A DNA stretch of 64,000 bases, taken from NCBI GenBank assembly GCA_012103035.1, contig JAAVLL010000002.1, forward strand, positions 930,001 through 994,000, written 5' to 3'. The stretch is from Brucella oryzae (GTDB lineage: Bacteria > Pseudomonadota > Alphaproteobacteria > Rhizobiales > Rhizobiaceae). Positions within the stretch are counted from its first letter, which is position 1. Each line of letters starts with the position of its first letter. The notes beneath the pieces are model-generated. The model saw nothing but the letters and a program-made list of their open reading frames with translations. It was not told the DNA's origin and made no database searches. Of the stretch, positions 31,502-40,975 are shown piece by piece. Both the position numbers and the translations under genes were made by a program.

Positions 31502-32416
31502 ATGCTTTACGGTATTTTTCTCGCGTTTGCATCATATGCGGCTTTCGCAATCAGCGATGCCTGCGTCAAATTTCTCGATGGCACGCTATCGCCATACGAA
31601 ACTGCATTCTTTGGTGCCGTACTTGGTCTGCTTGCCATCCGTTCACAAAGAAAGCTGGCGATGTCTGGCTCGATATGTTCCGCACCACCAATGTTAAGAT
31701 GTGGCTGTTACGAACCGTAACGGCAGCGATGGGAACGATAGGAAGCGTTACAGCATTCACGCATCTCTCTATGGCAGAAGCTTTCGCACTCATTTTCCTT
31801 CTTCCCGCCTATGTGACAATACTTTCAGTGGTGTTCTTGAAAGAACAGGTTGGCTGGCGGCGATGGTCGGCTGTTCTCATCGGTTTTGTCGGTGTTCTGA
31901 TTGTGCTTCGCCCCGGATTCAGAGCTCTCCATCGGTCATCTCGGCGCGCTTGCCGCTGGTATGGGGGCGCGATGAACATCATCATCTTCCGCGTCATGGG
32001 CAAGCACGAAAAGCGCATATCACTTTATACAAGCGGGCTAATCGGCCCCATCATCATCTGCGGAACGTTGATGGTCCCTCCTACGAAACGCCAGATACCG
32101 TGCAATGGATTTATCTAGCAGGTTATGGTCTTCTTGCTGCCCTCGCCAATATTCTGCTGATGCTTGCTGCCCAGCGTGCGCCGGCGAGTGCTATCGCCTC
32201 CCACAGTATAGCCAGATGATCTGGGCGATCTTGTTCGGATACTTCGTTTTCCATGATCAGATAGACATGCCCATGCTCATCGGCATTGTTCTCATCACCA
32301 TTTCCGGTCTCTTTACCTTCATCCGCGAAAAACAACGCGGAGTTGAGGGACCTCCGGCTGTTGTCACATCGGAACCAACTCCAGCGCTCGTTGAAGATAA
32401 AGTGGAACAATCCTGA
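31502..32416 (+). CDS. EamA/DMT-family transporter (frame broken)
   Basis: About 304 residues, ten predicted helices in two EamA repeats. Seen: MLYGIFLAFASYAAFAISDACVKFLDGTLSPYE, MWLLRTVTAAMGTIGSVTAFTHLSMAEAFALIFLLPAYVTILSVVFLKEQVGWRRW (first repeat), GALAAGMGGAMNIIIFRVM, and YSQMIWAILFGYFVFHDQIDMPMLIGIVLITISGLFTFIREKQRG (second repeat). Breaks near 31640, 31925, 31965, 32085 and 32200. Start uncertain: ATG 31502, or GTG 31454 sixteen codons earlier; neither has a good ribosome site. Likely an exporter of metabolites; substrate unknown. Confidence 0.85.
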
Positions 32417-32498
32417 CGGCGACATTGACAAGTTCGCGCTTGTCTACGGCGTTGCCTCCTCCTACGATGCGGAGACCCGTACCGGATCAATGAAATAA

Positions 32499-32515
32499 TA
32501 CTTCAAACAGAAGTA
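32499..32515. promoter_or_regulatory. Small inverted repeat upstream of aminotransferase gene
   Basis: TACTTC-AAACA-GAAGTA, perfect 6-base arms, 124 bases before the aminotransferase ATG and about 80 after the EamA stop. It could be an operator or a weak terminator; no T-run follows. Confidence 0.3.
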
Positions 32516-32639
32516 CTTAGGAGATCAATCTGATTCAACCATATAGAGACGCTCCGAGCATTTTTCGATAGCGATTTCTGCTTGTAAGCGCTCTGGCACG
32601 GGCTAAAACACAAAATTATATTGGCAAAGGACTAGGGAA

Positions 32640-33490
32640 ATGACCGATAAACGGGCGATGTGGACCTATTACAAGGGCGAATGGCGTGAGGGTGATGTTC
32701 GCATTCTCGGCGCAGCTTCACAAGCGACCTGGCTTGGTTCACTGGTATTTGACGGTGCACGCTTGTTTGAAGGTGTTACACCCGATCTCGACCGTCACTC
32801 TGCACGTGCCAACGACTCAGCTCGTGCTTTGGGATTGGAACCGACGCTCTCTGCCAATGATATCGAGGCACTTGCGCGCGAGGGCCTGAAAAATTCACGC
32901 CGGGGACGGACGTTTATATCCGCCCCATGTACTGGGCAGAAGAAGGTGACGCCAGCGCAGTCGCTCCGCTCGCTTCGTCAACGGATTTTGCGCTCTGCCT
33001 TGAGGCGATCCCTATGGTCGAGCCCAAGGGGTTCACCATCACAACAACATCATTCCGTCGACCATATCTGGAAGTCATGCCAGTCAACGCCAAGGCGGCC
33101 TGCCTCTATCAAACAATGCGCGCATGCTGCGTGAAGCAAAGGCGAAAGGTTTTAACAACGCATTGGTGACCGACGTTGTTGGCAACGTCGCAGAAACCGC
33201 CACTTCGAATGTTTTCATGGTGCGTGGCGGCGAGGTTTTCACACCGGTTCCCAATGGCACATTCTAAACGGTATCACGCGCCAGCGTGTCATCAATTGCT
33301 GCGCACAGCGGGCATCACCGTTCATGAAACGACACTAAAGATCGAAGACTTCCGCCAGGCAGACGAAATCTTCTCCTCCGGAAATATGAGCAAAGTCGTG
33401 CCGATTATCGGTTTCGATGATCGCAAACTGGAATATGGGCCGCTGACCAAACGCGCTCGTACTCTTTATTGGGAATGGGCTCACGCCTGA
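32640..33490 (+). CDS. Class IV aminotransferase, branched-chain amino acid type (frame broken)
   Basis: PLP enzyme of about 283 residues. Seen: MWTYYKGEWREGDVRILGAASQATWLGSLVFDGARLFEGVTPDLDRHSARANDSA (fold-type IV N-terminus with the FDGARLFEG motif), VYIRPMYWAEEGD, FRRPYLEVMPVNAKAACLYPNN with the PLP-binding Lys, ALVTDVVGNVAETATSNVFMVRGGEVFTP, and NGITRQRVINLLRTAGI. Breaks near 32903, 33110 and 33265. Could act on branched-chain 2-oxoacids or, since the D-amino-acid aminotransferases share the fold, on another amino donor. Confidence 0.87.
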
Positions 33491-33556
33491 TATCCAATCA
33501 CTACATCTCCGGCCCAACGTCGGAGATGTTTCCAACCGCAAAGCTACCCCCATCAC

Positions 33557-34316
33557 ATGATCGAACACACGCCCCTTTTTCTCGCAATCGCAGTCATTGC
33601 GGCATTTCTTGTCGGGCTTTCGAAGGTGGCTTGCCGTCGGTCGGTACGCTCGCGGTTCCTTTGATGGCGCTGGTCATATCGCCGGTCACGGCCGCCGCGC
33701 TTTTGCTTCCGATCTATGTCATCAGCGACATGTTTGGCCTATATCTTTATCGCCATCACTTCTCGGCACGCAATCTTGCAATCCTGACCCCAGCAGCAAT
33801 TCTTGGCGTTGGCGTTGGCTGGATGTTTAGCGCACATCTTTCTCCTACCTTCATCGGAATGCTGGTCGGCTTGGTCGGTATCCTTTTCTGCTTTAATGCT
33901 TGGTTCGGGGCGCGTTACCGCAAAAGCGCGCGAAAGGCGGATGTTCCTGGCGGTATCTTCTGGGGCATTCTCACAGGTCTGACCAGCTTTGTCTCTCATT
34001 CCGGAGCGCCACCGTTCCAGATGTACGTGCTGCCGCAGCATCTTCCAAAACTGATCTTCGCCGGCACCTCGACTATTCTTTTGCCATCGTCAATGCTGTG
34101 AAACTCGTGCCCTACTGGCAGTTACAGCAGTTCTCCAATCTCGATACCTCGCTCGGCCTTTGGTTGGTCCCTGCCGCAGTCATCGGCACCTTCGTCGGAG
34201 CCAAACTAACCCGGATAATGCCCGACGGCCCATTTTTCCTGCTCGTGCAGCTGACCTTGTTTGGACTTTCCATCAAGCTGATTGGCGATTGGATTGTGCC
34301 TTATTTCTTCGGTTGA
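33557..34316 (+). CDS. TSUP-family (TauE/SafE) membrane permease (frame broken)
   Basis: About 253 residues, seven or eight helices. Start ATG 33557. Seen: LAVIAAFLVGLSKGGLPSVGTLAVPLMAL (first conserved TSUP motif), LLLPIYVISDMFGLYLYRHHFS, FWGILTGLTSFVSHSGAPPFQMYVLP (second motif), and GTFVGAKLTRIMPDGPFF. Breaks near 33622 and 34083. The family moves sulfur-containing organic anions; substrate unknown here. Confidence 0.87.
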
Positions 34317-34400
34317 ATACATTCGGTCACTGCTTGCAACACTTCACCCCTTCAGTCACGATGCTTTCATCATGCGCCTTTTGGGAGAGAGGAAGCGGAG

Positions 34401-36060
34401 ATGGCCGATGCTGATGCGATAATCATTGGAGCAGGACTAGCCGGACTTGTCGCAGCTCATGAACTGGTAACAGCTGGACGCAAAGTCATTCTTCTCGAAC
34501 AGGAAGGTGAGAATTCCATCGGTGGACAAGCGTTCTGGTCTCTCGGTGGGCTCTTCATGGTTGACAGCCCCGAACAGCGTCGCCTTGGGATAAAGGACAA
34601 TATCGATCTCGCGCGGCAGGACTGGTTCGGATCGGCGCAATTTGACCGCCCCGAAGACCATTGGCCAAAACGCTGGGCTGAATCCTATCTGGAGTTTGCT
34701 GCCGGAGAAATGCGGCCGTGGCTTCATGGTCTCGGCATGCGCTGGTTTCCTGTTGTCGGCTGGGCGGAGCGTGGCGGAGCAAAAGCGGATGGACACGGTA
34801 ACTCAGTGCCGCGCTTTCATGTTACCTGGGGAACAGGACCTGCTGTCGTGGCACCGTTCGAACGCTCGCTGCACACAGCAATCAGCAAAGGACTCATAAT
34901 TCTAAAATGCCGTCATAGGGTTAACAGCATCGCCACGACCGGAGGGCGGATCAGTGGTGTCTACGGAGAGTGTTGGCACCATCGACTGTGGAGCGCGGGC
35001 AATCTTCGTCACGCGACACTATTGGCGAATTTGCCTATTTTGCTGACTGCGTAATCGTCACATCTGGCGGCATAGGCGGTGACCCCGACAAGATTCGAAG
35101 GGTATGGCCACGCGACAGACTCGGCATTCCTCCAAAAGAAATGGTATTGGGTGTTCCGGCTCATGTCGACGGGCGCGGCATCGATATTGCCGTGGCTGCG
35201 GGCGGGCATGTCATCAATGCCGATCGCATGTGGCACTATACGGAAGGCGTGCGAAACTGGAATCCGATCTGGCCAAACCATGGCATTCGCATTCTGCCGG
35301 GGCCTTCGTCCATGTGGTTCGATGCCAATGGCAATCGTCTGCCCGCTCCCTATCTTCCTGGCTTCGACACACTTGGCACACTCAAACATATTCTTTCGAC
35401 CGGCTACGACTATTCGTGGTTCATCCTGACCGAGAAAATCATCCGTAAGGAGTTCTCTTTGTCTGGATCGGAACAAAATCCGGATCTTACTGGCAAAGAC
35501 TGGAAGCTTTTGCTTAAAAGCCGTCTTGGTAAAACGCCACCACCGCCGGTCAAAGCATTTCTCGACAACGGAGCAGATTTCATCACAGCCGGAACACTGG
35601 ATGAGCTCATTGCAAGAATGAACGGTCTGACTGGAGAAAAACTTCTGAAGCCTGACCATATTCGCAGTCAAATTGAAGCGCGAGATCGCCAGGTCGTCAA
35701 CCGTTACTCCAAGGATGCTCAGGTGATGGCAATCCATAATGCCCGAGCCTATATCGGTGATCGTCTCACGCGAGCCGTGCCTCTGCATCCGCTTTTGGAG
35801 CCCGCCAACGGGCCGCTCATCGCCGTCAAACTTCATATTCTTACGCGCAAGACACTGGGCGGATTGCATACCGATTTGGACGCACAAGTGCTGAATGAAG
35901 CTGGCGAAAAGGTCCCTGGCCTATATGCGGCAGGTGAGGCCGCCGGCTTCGGCGGCGGTGGTTATCACGGGTACAATGCGCTTGAAGGGACATTTCTTGG
36001 CGGCTGCATCTTTCCGGGCGCATAGCCGGTCGTGCGGTTGTGGCTGCAACATCGCTCTAA
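34401..36060 (+). CDS. FAD-binding dehydrogenase, 3-ketosteroid-dehydrogenase (KstD)-like (frame broken)
   Basis: About 553 residues, fumarate reductase/KstD-type flavoprotein. Seen: ADAIIIGAGLAGLVAAHELVTAGRKVILLEQ (dinucleotide motif), GGQAFWSLGGLFMVDSPEQRR, CVIVTSGGIGGDPDKIRRVWP, PAHVDGRGIDIAVAAGG, RILPGPSSMWFDANGNRLP, LYAAGEAAGFGGGGYHGYNALEGTFLGGCIFSGRIAGR at the C-terminus. Breaks near 34968 and 36010; repairing the latter moves the end to 36060. The family removes hydrogens alpha-beta to a carbonyl, but whether the substrate is a steroid is unknown; no other steroid gene is in view. Confidence 0.86.
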
Positions 36061-36065
36061 TTCCT

Positions 36066-36097
36066 GAACAGCCTGCTGTGCAACATGCAGGCTGTTC
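36066..36097 (+). terminator. Hairpin after the FAD dehydrogenase gene
   Basis: Eleven-base arms GAACAGCCTGC and GCAGGCTGTTC with a 10-base loop, 5 bases after the stop. Downstream is only modestly T-rich. It separates the FAD dehydrogenase from the kdp operon. Confidence 0.65.
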
Positions 36098-36220
36098 TCC
36101 CTCATCCGTATTCCATATATGAGATTTTTATTTTTGGCCCCGGCCCGCTCTCGAAACCCTATGCCGTGCGGCACCATAATGCTCCTGTAAGAAACAGGGA
36201 GCCCTTCGGGCAATTCAGGC

Positions 36221-36306
36221 ATGATTATGGATTTCGCCGTCCTTGCGATCGGTGTCGGCTTTTCGCGCTGTTATTCGGCTATCTGCGCGTCTGTGAAAGA
36301 CTTTGA
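36221..36306 (+). CDS. Small membrane peptide upstream of kdpF (one base missing)
   Basis: Restoring one T in the T-run at 36260-36263 gives a 28-residue peptide: MIMDFAVLAIGVGFFALLFG followed by YLRVCERL. It is one hydrophobic helix with a Y-x3-C-(D/E)-RL ending. I recall similar tiny ORFs preceding kdpF in other proteobacteria, but could not check. It ends 9 bases before the kdpF ATG, so it probably belongs to the same transcript. As sequenced, the frame is broken; function unknown. Confidence 0.55.
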
Positions 36307-36315
36307 GGTGTCGCC

Positions 36316-36405
36316 ATGTTGATCGAGTATATCGCTGGCGCTTTGGTTGCGGCCTTCATAGCCGCCTATCTCCTTTACGCGCTTATACGACCGGAGCGGT
36401 TTTAG
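36316..36405 (+). CDS. kdpF: Potassium-transporting ATPase small subunit KdpF
   Basis: Intact 29-residue peptide: MLIEYIAGALVAAFIAAYLL then YALIRPERF. One transmembrane helix with the Y-x-L-x-RPERF ending that defines KdpF, which stabilises the KdpABC complex by packing against KdpA. GAGGTG lies upstream of the ATG. First canonical gene of the kdp operon, 56 bases before kdpA. Confidence 0.93.
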   Translation: MLIEYIAGALVAAFIAAYLLYALIRPERF

Positions 36406-36461
36406 ACCGGTTTCCGGTTCATTCCGCGTAATCGGCAGCCTTTCAGGCCTCGGAAAAGATC

Positions 36462-38162
36462 ATGACACTCAATGGATGGATTCAGATTCTCGTTTTCTGC
36501 GGGATCATCATTTTGCTCGTCAGACCGCTCGGCGGCTACCTGACGCGCGTTTTCAGCGGTGAACGGACATTCCTTTCACCGATCCTCGTTCCGGTCGAGC
36601 GCGGGCTTTATCGTCTCGCAGGCGCAAGTGAACGCGAAGAACAGCATTGGACGACCTACACCGTCTCCTTGCTGCTATTCAATCTGGCCGGTTTTCTGCT
36701 GCTTTACTCGCTGCAACGGTTTCAAGGCTTTCTGCCCTTCAACCCAATGGGTATGAGCAACGTCCCGGCAGACCTTGCCTTCAACACTGCAGCCAGTTTT
36801 GTCACCAACACCAACTGGCAGAACTATGGCGGCGAAAGCACCATGTCCTACCTGACCCAAATGGCAGGGCTAACGGTGCAGAACTTCGTTTCAGCTGCGA
36901 CAGGCATTGCCATCGCTATAGCGCTCATCAGAGCGTTCTCGCGCAAATCCATGAAGACACTGGGAAATTTCTGGGTCGATCTTACACGCTGCACGCTCTA
37001 CGTCCTTCTGCCGTTGTGCATTGTCCTGACTTTGGCTTTTGTCAGCCTCGGCGTACCGCAGACGCTCAGCGCTTATGCCGAAGCAACGACGCTGGAAGGT
37101 GCGAGACAGGTGATCGCACTCGGGCCGGTGGCTTCGCAGCTTGCTATCAAGATGCTTGGCACCAATGGCGGTGGCTTCTTCAATGCCAATTCGGCGCATC
37201 CCTTCGAAAACCCCGATGCCATCTCCAACATGATCCAGATGGTTGCGATTTTCGCCATCGGCGCGTCGCTTACCAACGTCTTCGGGCGAATGGTCGGCAA
37301 CGAAAGACAGGGGTGGGCGATCTTTGCTGCCATGGGCATATTATTCGTCGCTGGCGTTGCAATCTGCTACTGGGCGGAGGCGGCGGGTAATCCCTCATCC
37401 ATGCGCTGGGTATCGATGGCGGCAATATGGAAGGCAAAGAAACACGCTTCGGCATTGCAATGTCCGCGCTTTTGCCGTGGTGACAACGGCTGCGTCATGT
37501 GGTGCGGTGATTGCCATGCATGACAGCATGATGGCGCTGGGCGGAATGATCCCCATGATCAATATGATGCTGGGCGAGATCATCATCGGCGGTGTCGGTG
37601 CGGGCTTCTACGGCATTGTTCTCTTTGTTGTCGTGACCATTTTTGTCGCGGGCTGATGGTTGGGCGCACGCCTGAATATCTGGGCAAGAAAATCGAAGCC
37701 AAGGAAGTGAAAATGGCGATGCTCGCCGTTCTCTGTCTTCCGCTGTCCATTCTCGGGTTTACAGCCATCGCTTCGGTTCTGCCGACGGGCCTGGCCTCCG
37801 TCGCCAATCCTGGGCCGCATGGTTTCTCGGAAATCCTCTACGCCTATACTTCCGGTACAGCGAATAACGGTTCGGCCTTTGGAGGCCTCTCCGGCAATAC
37901 ACCCTGGTACAATATCACCATCGGTCTCTCCATGCTGATGGGGCGGTTTCTCGTGATCGTTCCCGCGCTCGCTATCGCCGGTTCGCTTGTCGCCAAGAAG
38001 GCCGCGCCGCAATCGGCAGGTACGTTCCCCACAACCGGCCCGCTTTTCGTCGGCCTGTTGATCGGCGTCATCCTTGTGGTCGGCGGCCTGATCTTCTTTC
38101 CGGCGCTGGCGCTTGGCCCGGTCGCTGAACATTTCGCGCTGATTGAGGGGCAGATGTTCTGA
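36462..38162 (+). CDS. kdpA: Potassium-transporting ATPase channel subunit KdpA (frame broken)
   Basis: About 566 residues, the potassium-selective channel-like subunit. Start ATG 36462: [31 protein letters not shown]. Selectivity-loop regions seen: [98 protein letters not shown]. Three breaks, each a shortened run: C at 37392-37394, T at 37470-37473 and G at 37650-37652. Its TGA overlaps an ATG of a tiny downstream ORF. Confidence 0.95.
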
Positions 38163-38248
38163 TGCTCAAACCTTCAAGCTGCATTCTCTCGATCCTTCTG
38201 GCAACGACCGTGCTTCTTCTCGCGGTTCAGCTTGCCGGGTTGATCTGA
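38162..38248 (+). CDS. Possible 28-residue membrane peptide between kdpA and kdpB
   Basis: ATG 38162 overlaps the kdpA stop (TGATG), the arrangement of a coupled gene. The peptide is [20 protein letters not shown] then AVQLAGLI: a basic start and one continuous hydrophobic helix. The stop lies 40 bases before the kdpB ATG. It is not one of the standard Kdp subunits. It may be a real regulatory or assembly peptide or chance; no broken frame is needed to read it. Confidence 0.45.
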   Translation: MLKPSSCILSILLATTVLLLAVQLAGLI

Positions 38249-38288
38249 GCTTTCCGAACGGAAATGTAATTTTACTGGAGCCTTTGTT

Positions 38289-40343
38289 ATGAGCCAGTCC
38301 AAATCCGCGAGCATTCTCGATGCCCGCATCCTTATACCCGCCATTGGCGATGCATTTCGCAAGCTCAATCCAAAGAGTCTTGCACGTAATCCCGTAATGT
38401 TCGTGGTTGCAGTTGTTTCAATGCTGACAACTCTATTGCTTCTGAAAGACGTTTCTGCCGGCAATCCGAATGTCGGGTTTTCGTTCCAGATTGTTCTGTG
38501 GCTGTGGTTTACCGTCTTGTTTGCGAATTTTGTGGAAGCGGTTGCCGAAGGTCGGGGCAAGGCACAAGCGGATTCACTGCGCCGAACACGGACGGAAACG
38601 CAGGCCAAACTTCTGGACAACCCGGAAGGATCAAACTGGAAAAGCGTGCCGGGAACAAGCCTGAAAGTCGGCGACATCGTTCTGGTGGAAGCCAATGACA
38701 TCATCCCTTCAGATGGCGAAGTCATCGAAGGTGTTGCCTCCGTTAATGAAGCGGCCATTACCGGCGAGTCCGCACCCGTCATCCGCGAGTCCGGTGGCGA
38801 CCGCTCTGCCGTTACGGGCGGAACACAAGTCCTGTCCGATTGGATCAAGGTTCGTATCACAGCCGCACAAGGTTCTACCTTCATCGACAAGATGATCAGT
38901 CTCGTGGAAGGCGCCGAACGCCAGAAAACGCCAAATGAGATCGCGCTCAATATTCTGCTTGCAGGCATGACGCTGATATTCGTTCTCGCCGTCGTAACGA
39001 TCCCGAGCTTTGCGACCTATGCAGGCGGTTACATTCCAGTAATAGTGCTGGTTGCACTCTTCGTCACCCTGATCCCAACCACTATCGGTGCCTTGCTCTC
39101 TGCCATTGGTATTGCAGGCATGGACCGTCTCGTTCGGTTCAACGTGCTTGCCATGTCCGGCCGGGCGGTCGAAGCCGCAGGTGACGTCGACACGCTTCTT
39201 CTCGACAAAACCGGCACGATCACACTCGGCAACCGTCAGGCGACCGCTTTTGTCCCCGTGAGCGGCGTAACCGAACAGGCGCTTGCTGATGCAGCGCAAT
39301 TGGCCTCGCTTGCCGACGAAACACCGGAGGGTCGCTCTATCGTCGTTCTGGCCAAGGAAGAATACAGCTTGCGCGGTCGCGACATGCAAGGGCTTCACGC
39401 ACATTTCGTACCATTCACAGCACAGAGCCGTATGAGCGGGGTCGACATTGAAGGCTCCGTCATTCGCAAAGGTGCGGTTGATGCGGTGCTTGCCTATGTG
39501 GGACAGAGCAGCCGCGCCGATGAAAGAACACTGTCGGAACTGCAATCCATCGCTGACACAATCGCCAAAGCTGGCGGCACTCCGCTTGCGGTTGCCAAGG
39601 ATGGACATCTTCTCGGCGTCGTGCACCTGAAGGACATCGTCAAAGGCGGTATCCGTGAACGCTTTGCAGAACTTCGCCGGATGGGTATCCGCACAGTCAT
39701 GATTACCGGCGACAACCCAATGACCGCAGCAGCCATTGCCGCCGAAGCCGGTGTGGACGACTTTCTTGCGCAGGCCACACCGGAAAACAAGCTGTCGCTG
39801 ATCCGCGAGGAACAGGCCAAGGGCAAGCTTGTCGCGATGTGCGGCGACGGCACCAACGACGCCCCTGCCCTTGCCCAGGCCGACGTCGGCGTGGCCATGA
39901 ACACTGGCACGGTTGCAGCGCGCGAAGCGGGCAATATGGTCGATCTCGATAGCGACCCTACCAAACTCATCGAAATCGTTGAAATCGGCAAGCAATTGCT
40001 GATGACGCGCGGAGCACTGACCACCTTTTCCATCGCCAACGATATCGCAAAGTATTTTGCAATTATTCCGGCAATGTTTCTGGCTTTTTATCCACAGCTT
40101 GGGGCGCTCAATATCATGGGTCTGGCTACGCCACAGAGCGCCATTTTGTCAGCCATCATCTTCAACGCCTTGATCATTGTCGCTCTGATACCGCTTTCAT
40201 TGAAAGGCGTGACCTACAAACCGGTCGGTGCAGGAGCGCTCCTCTCGCGCAATCTACTGATCTACGGCCTCGGCGGCGTTATCGTGCCGTTTATCGGCAT
40301 CAAGGCCATCGATATGACCATTACTGCCCTTGGCCTCGCATAA
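38289..40343 (+). CDS. kdpB: Potassium-transporting P-type ATPase catalytic subunit KdpB
   Basis: Intact 684-residue P-type ATPase. Seen: helices near the N-terminus ([19 protein letters not shown]), actuator motif TGES at about 158-161, phosphorylation motif DKTGT with Asp at about 306, hinge [49 protein letters not shown] around 520, and C-terminal helices with [33 protein letters not shown]. Couples ATP hydrolysis to potassium entry through KdpA. An unbroken frame of this length shows the base errors are sporadic, not uniform. Confidence 0.97.
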   Translation: MSQSKSASILDARILIPAIGDAFRKLNPKSLARNPVMFVVAVVSMLTTLLLLKDVSAGNPNVGFSFQIVLWLWFTVLFANFVEAVAEGRGKAQADSLRRTRTETQAKLLDNPEGSNWKSVPGTSLKVGDIVLVEANDIIPSDGEVIEGVASVNEAAITGESAPVIRESGGDRSAVTGGTQVLSDWIKVRITAAQGSTFIDKMISLVEGAERQKTPNEIALNILLAGMTLIFVLAVVTIPSFATYAGGYIPVIVLVALFVTLIPTTIGALLSAIGIAGMDRLVRFNVLAMSGRAVEAAGDVDTLLLDKTGTITLGNRQATAFVPVSGVTEQALADAAQLASLADETPEGRSIVVLAKEEYSLRGRDMQGLHAHFVPFTAQSRMSGVDIEGSVIRKGAVDAVLAYVGQSSRADERTLSELQSIADTIAKAGGTPLAVAKDGHLLGVVHLKDIVKGGIRERFAELRRMGIRTVMITGDNPMTAAAIAAEAGVDDFLAQATPENKLSLIREEQAKGKLVAMCGDGTNDAPALAQADVGVAMNTGTVAAREAGNMVDLDSDPTKLIEIVEIGKQLLMTRGALTTFSIANDIAKYFAIIPAMFLAFYPQLGALNIMGLATPQSAILSAIIFNALIIVALIPLSLKGVTYKPVGAGALLSRNLLIYGLGGVIVPFIGIKAIDMTITALGLA

Positions 40344-40354
40344 GGACTAGCAAA

Positions 40355-40925
40355 ATGCTAAAACAACTTCGTCCAGCACTTGCCATGATCGTATCGCTTA
40401 CCGTCATAATGGGTTTGCTCTACCCGCTCGGCATGACTGGTATCGCACACGCAATTTTTCCGGCCAAAGCTGGTGGCAGCCTTATCGAAAAGACGGTTCG
40501 ATCATCGGCTCTGAGTTGATCGGACAAAGTTTCACCAGTGATCGATATTTTCACGGTCGCCCATCTGCGGCAGGACAAAACGGTTATGATGCCGCAAGTT
40601 CCGGCGGTTCTAATCTCGGCCCAACCAACCCAAAGCTGATTGAGCGGATTAAAGCTGACGCAACTACCCTATCACAAGGCGAAGGCTCTATGCCGCCACC
40701 GATTGGCCTTGTGACAGCATCCGCAAGCGGTCTCGATCCGCATATTTCGCCAGAGGCAGCTTTTATCAGGTGCCTCGCATTGCGAAAGCGCGCGGTATTG
40801 ATGAAGCCGCCTTGCGTAGAATTGTCGAGCAACAGATTGAAGCTCGTGAACTTGGCTTCCTCGGTGAACCGGTAGTCAATGTTTTGAAGCTGAACCTTGT
40901 TCTGGACAGGACCGACACCAAGTAG
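40355..40925 (+). CDS. kdpC: Potassium-transporting ATPase subunit KdpC (frame broken)
   Basis: About 190 residues. Start ATG 40355, 11 bases after kdpB. One N-terminal helix ([35 protein letters not shown]) anchors a periplasmic domain with [55 protein letters not shown], and [17 protein letters not shown]. Breaks at 40488-40491 (A-run one short) and near 40768. Accessory subunit thought to raise potassium affinity. Confidence 0.94.
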
Positions 40926-40975
40926 AATAACTGGCGGCGGCATGATTTGCCGCCCCTTCCTTTCAGGAGTTTTGT

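Noticed and set aside
36196..36215. GCCC-TTC-GGGC mini-hairpin before the kdp genes as a potassium or c-di-AMP riboswitch
   Set aside because: Only a four-base stem; no conserved riboswitch core can be recognised.
38709..39995. 428-codon open frame on the minus strand opposite kdpB
   Set aside because: It is the mirror of a conserved P-type ATPase gene; composition is Cys/His/Arg-rich noise and no family is recognisable.
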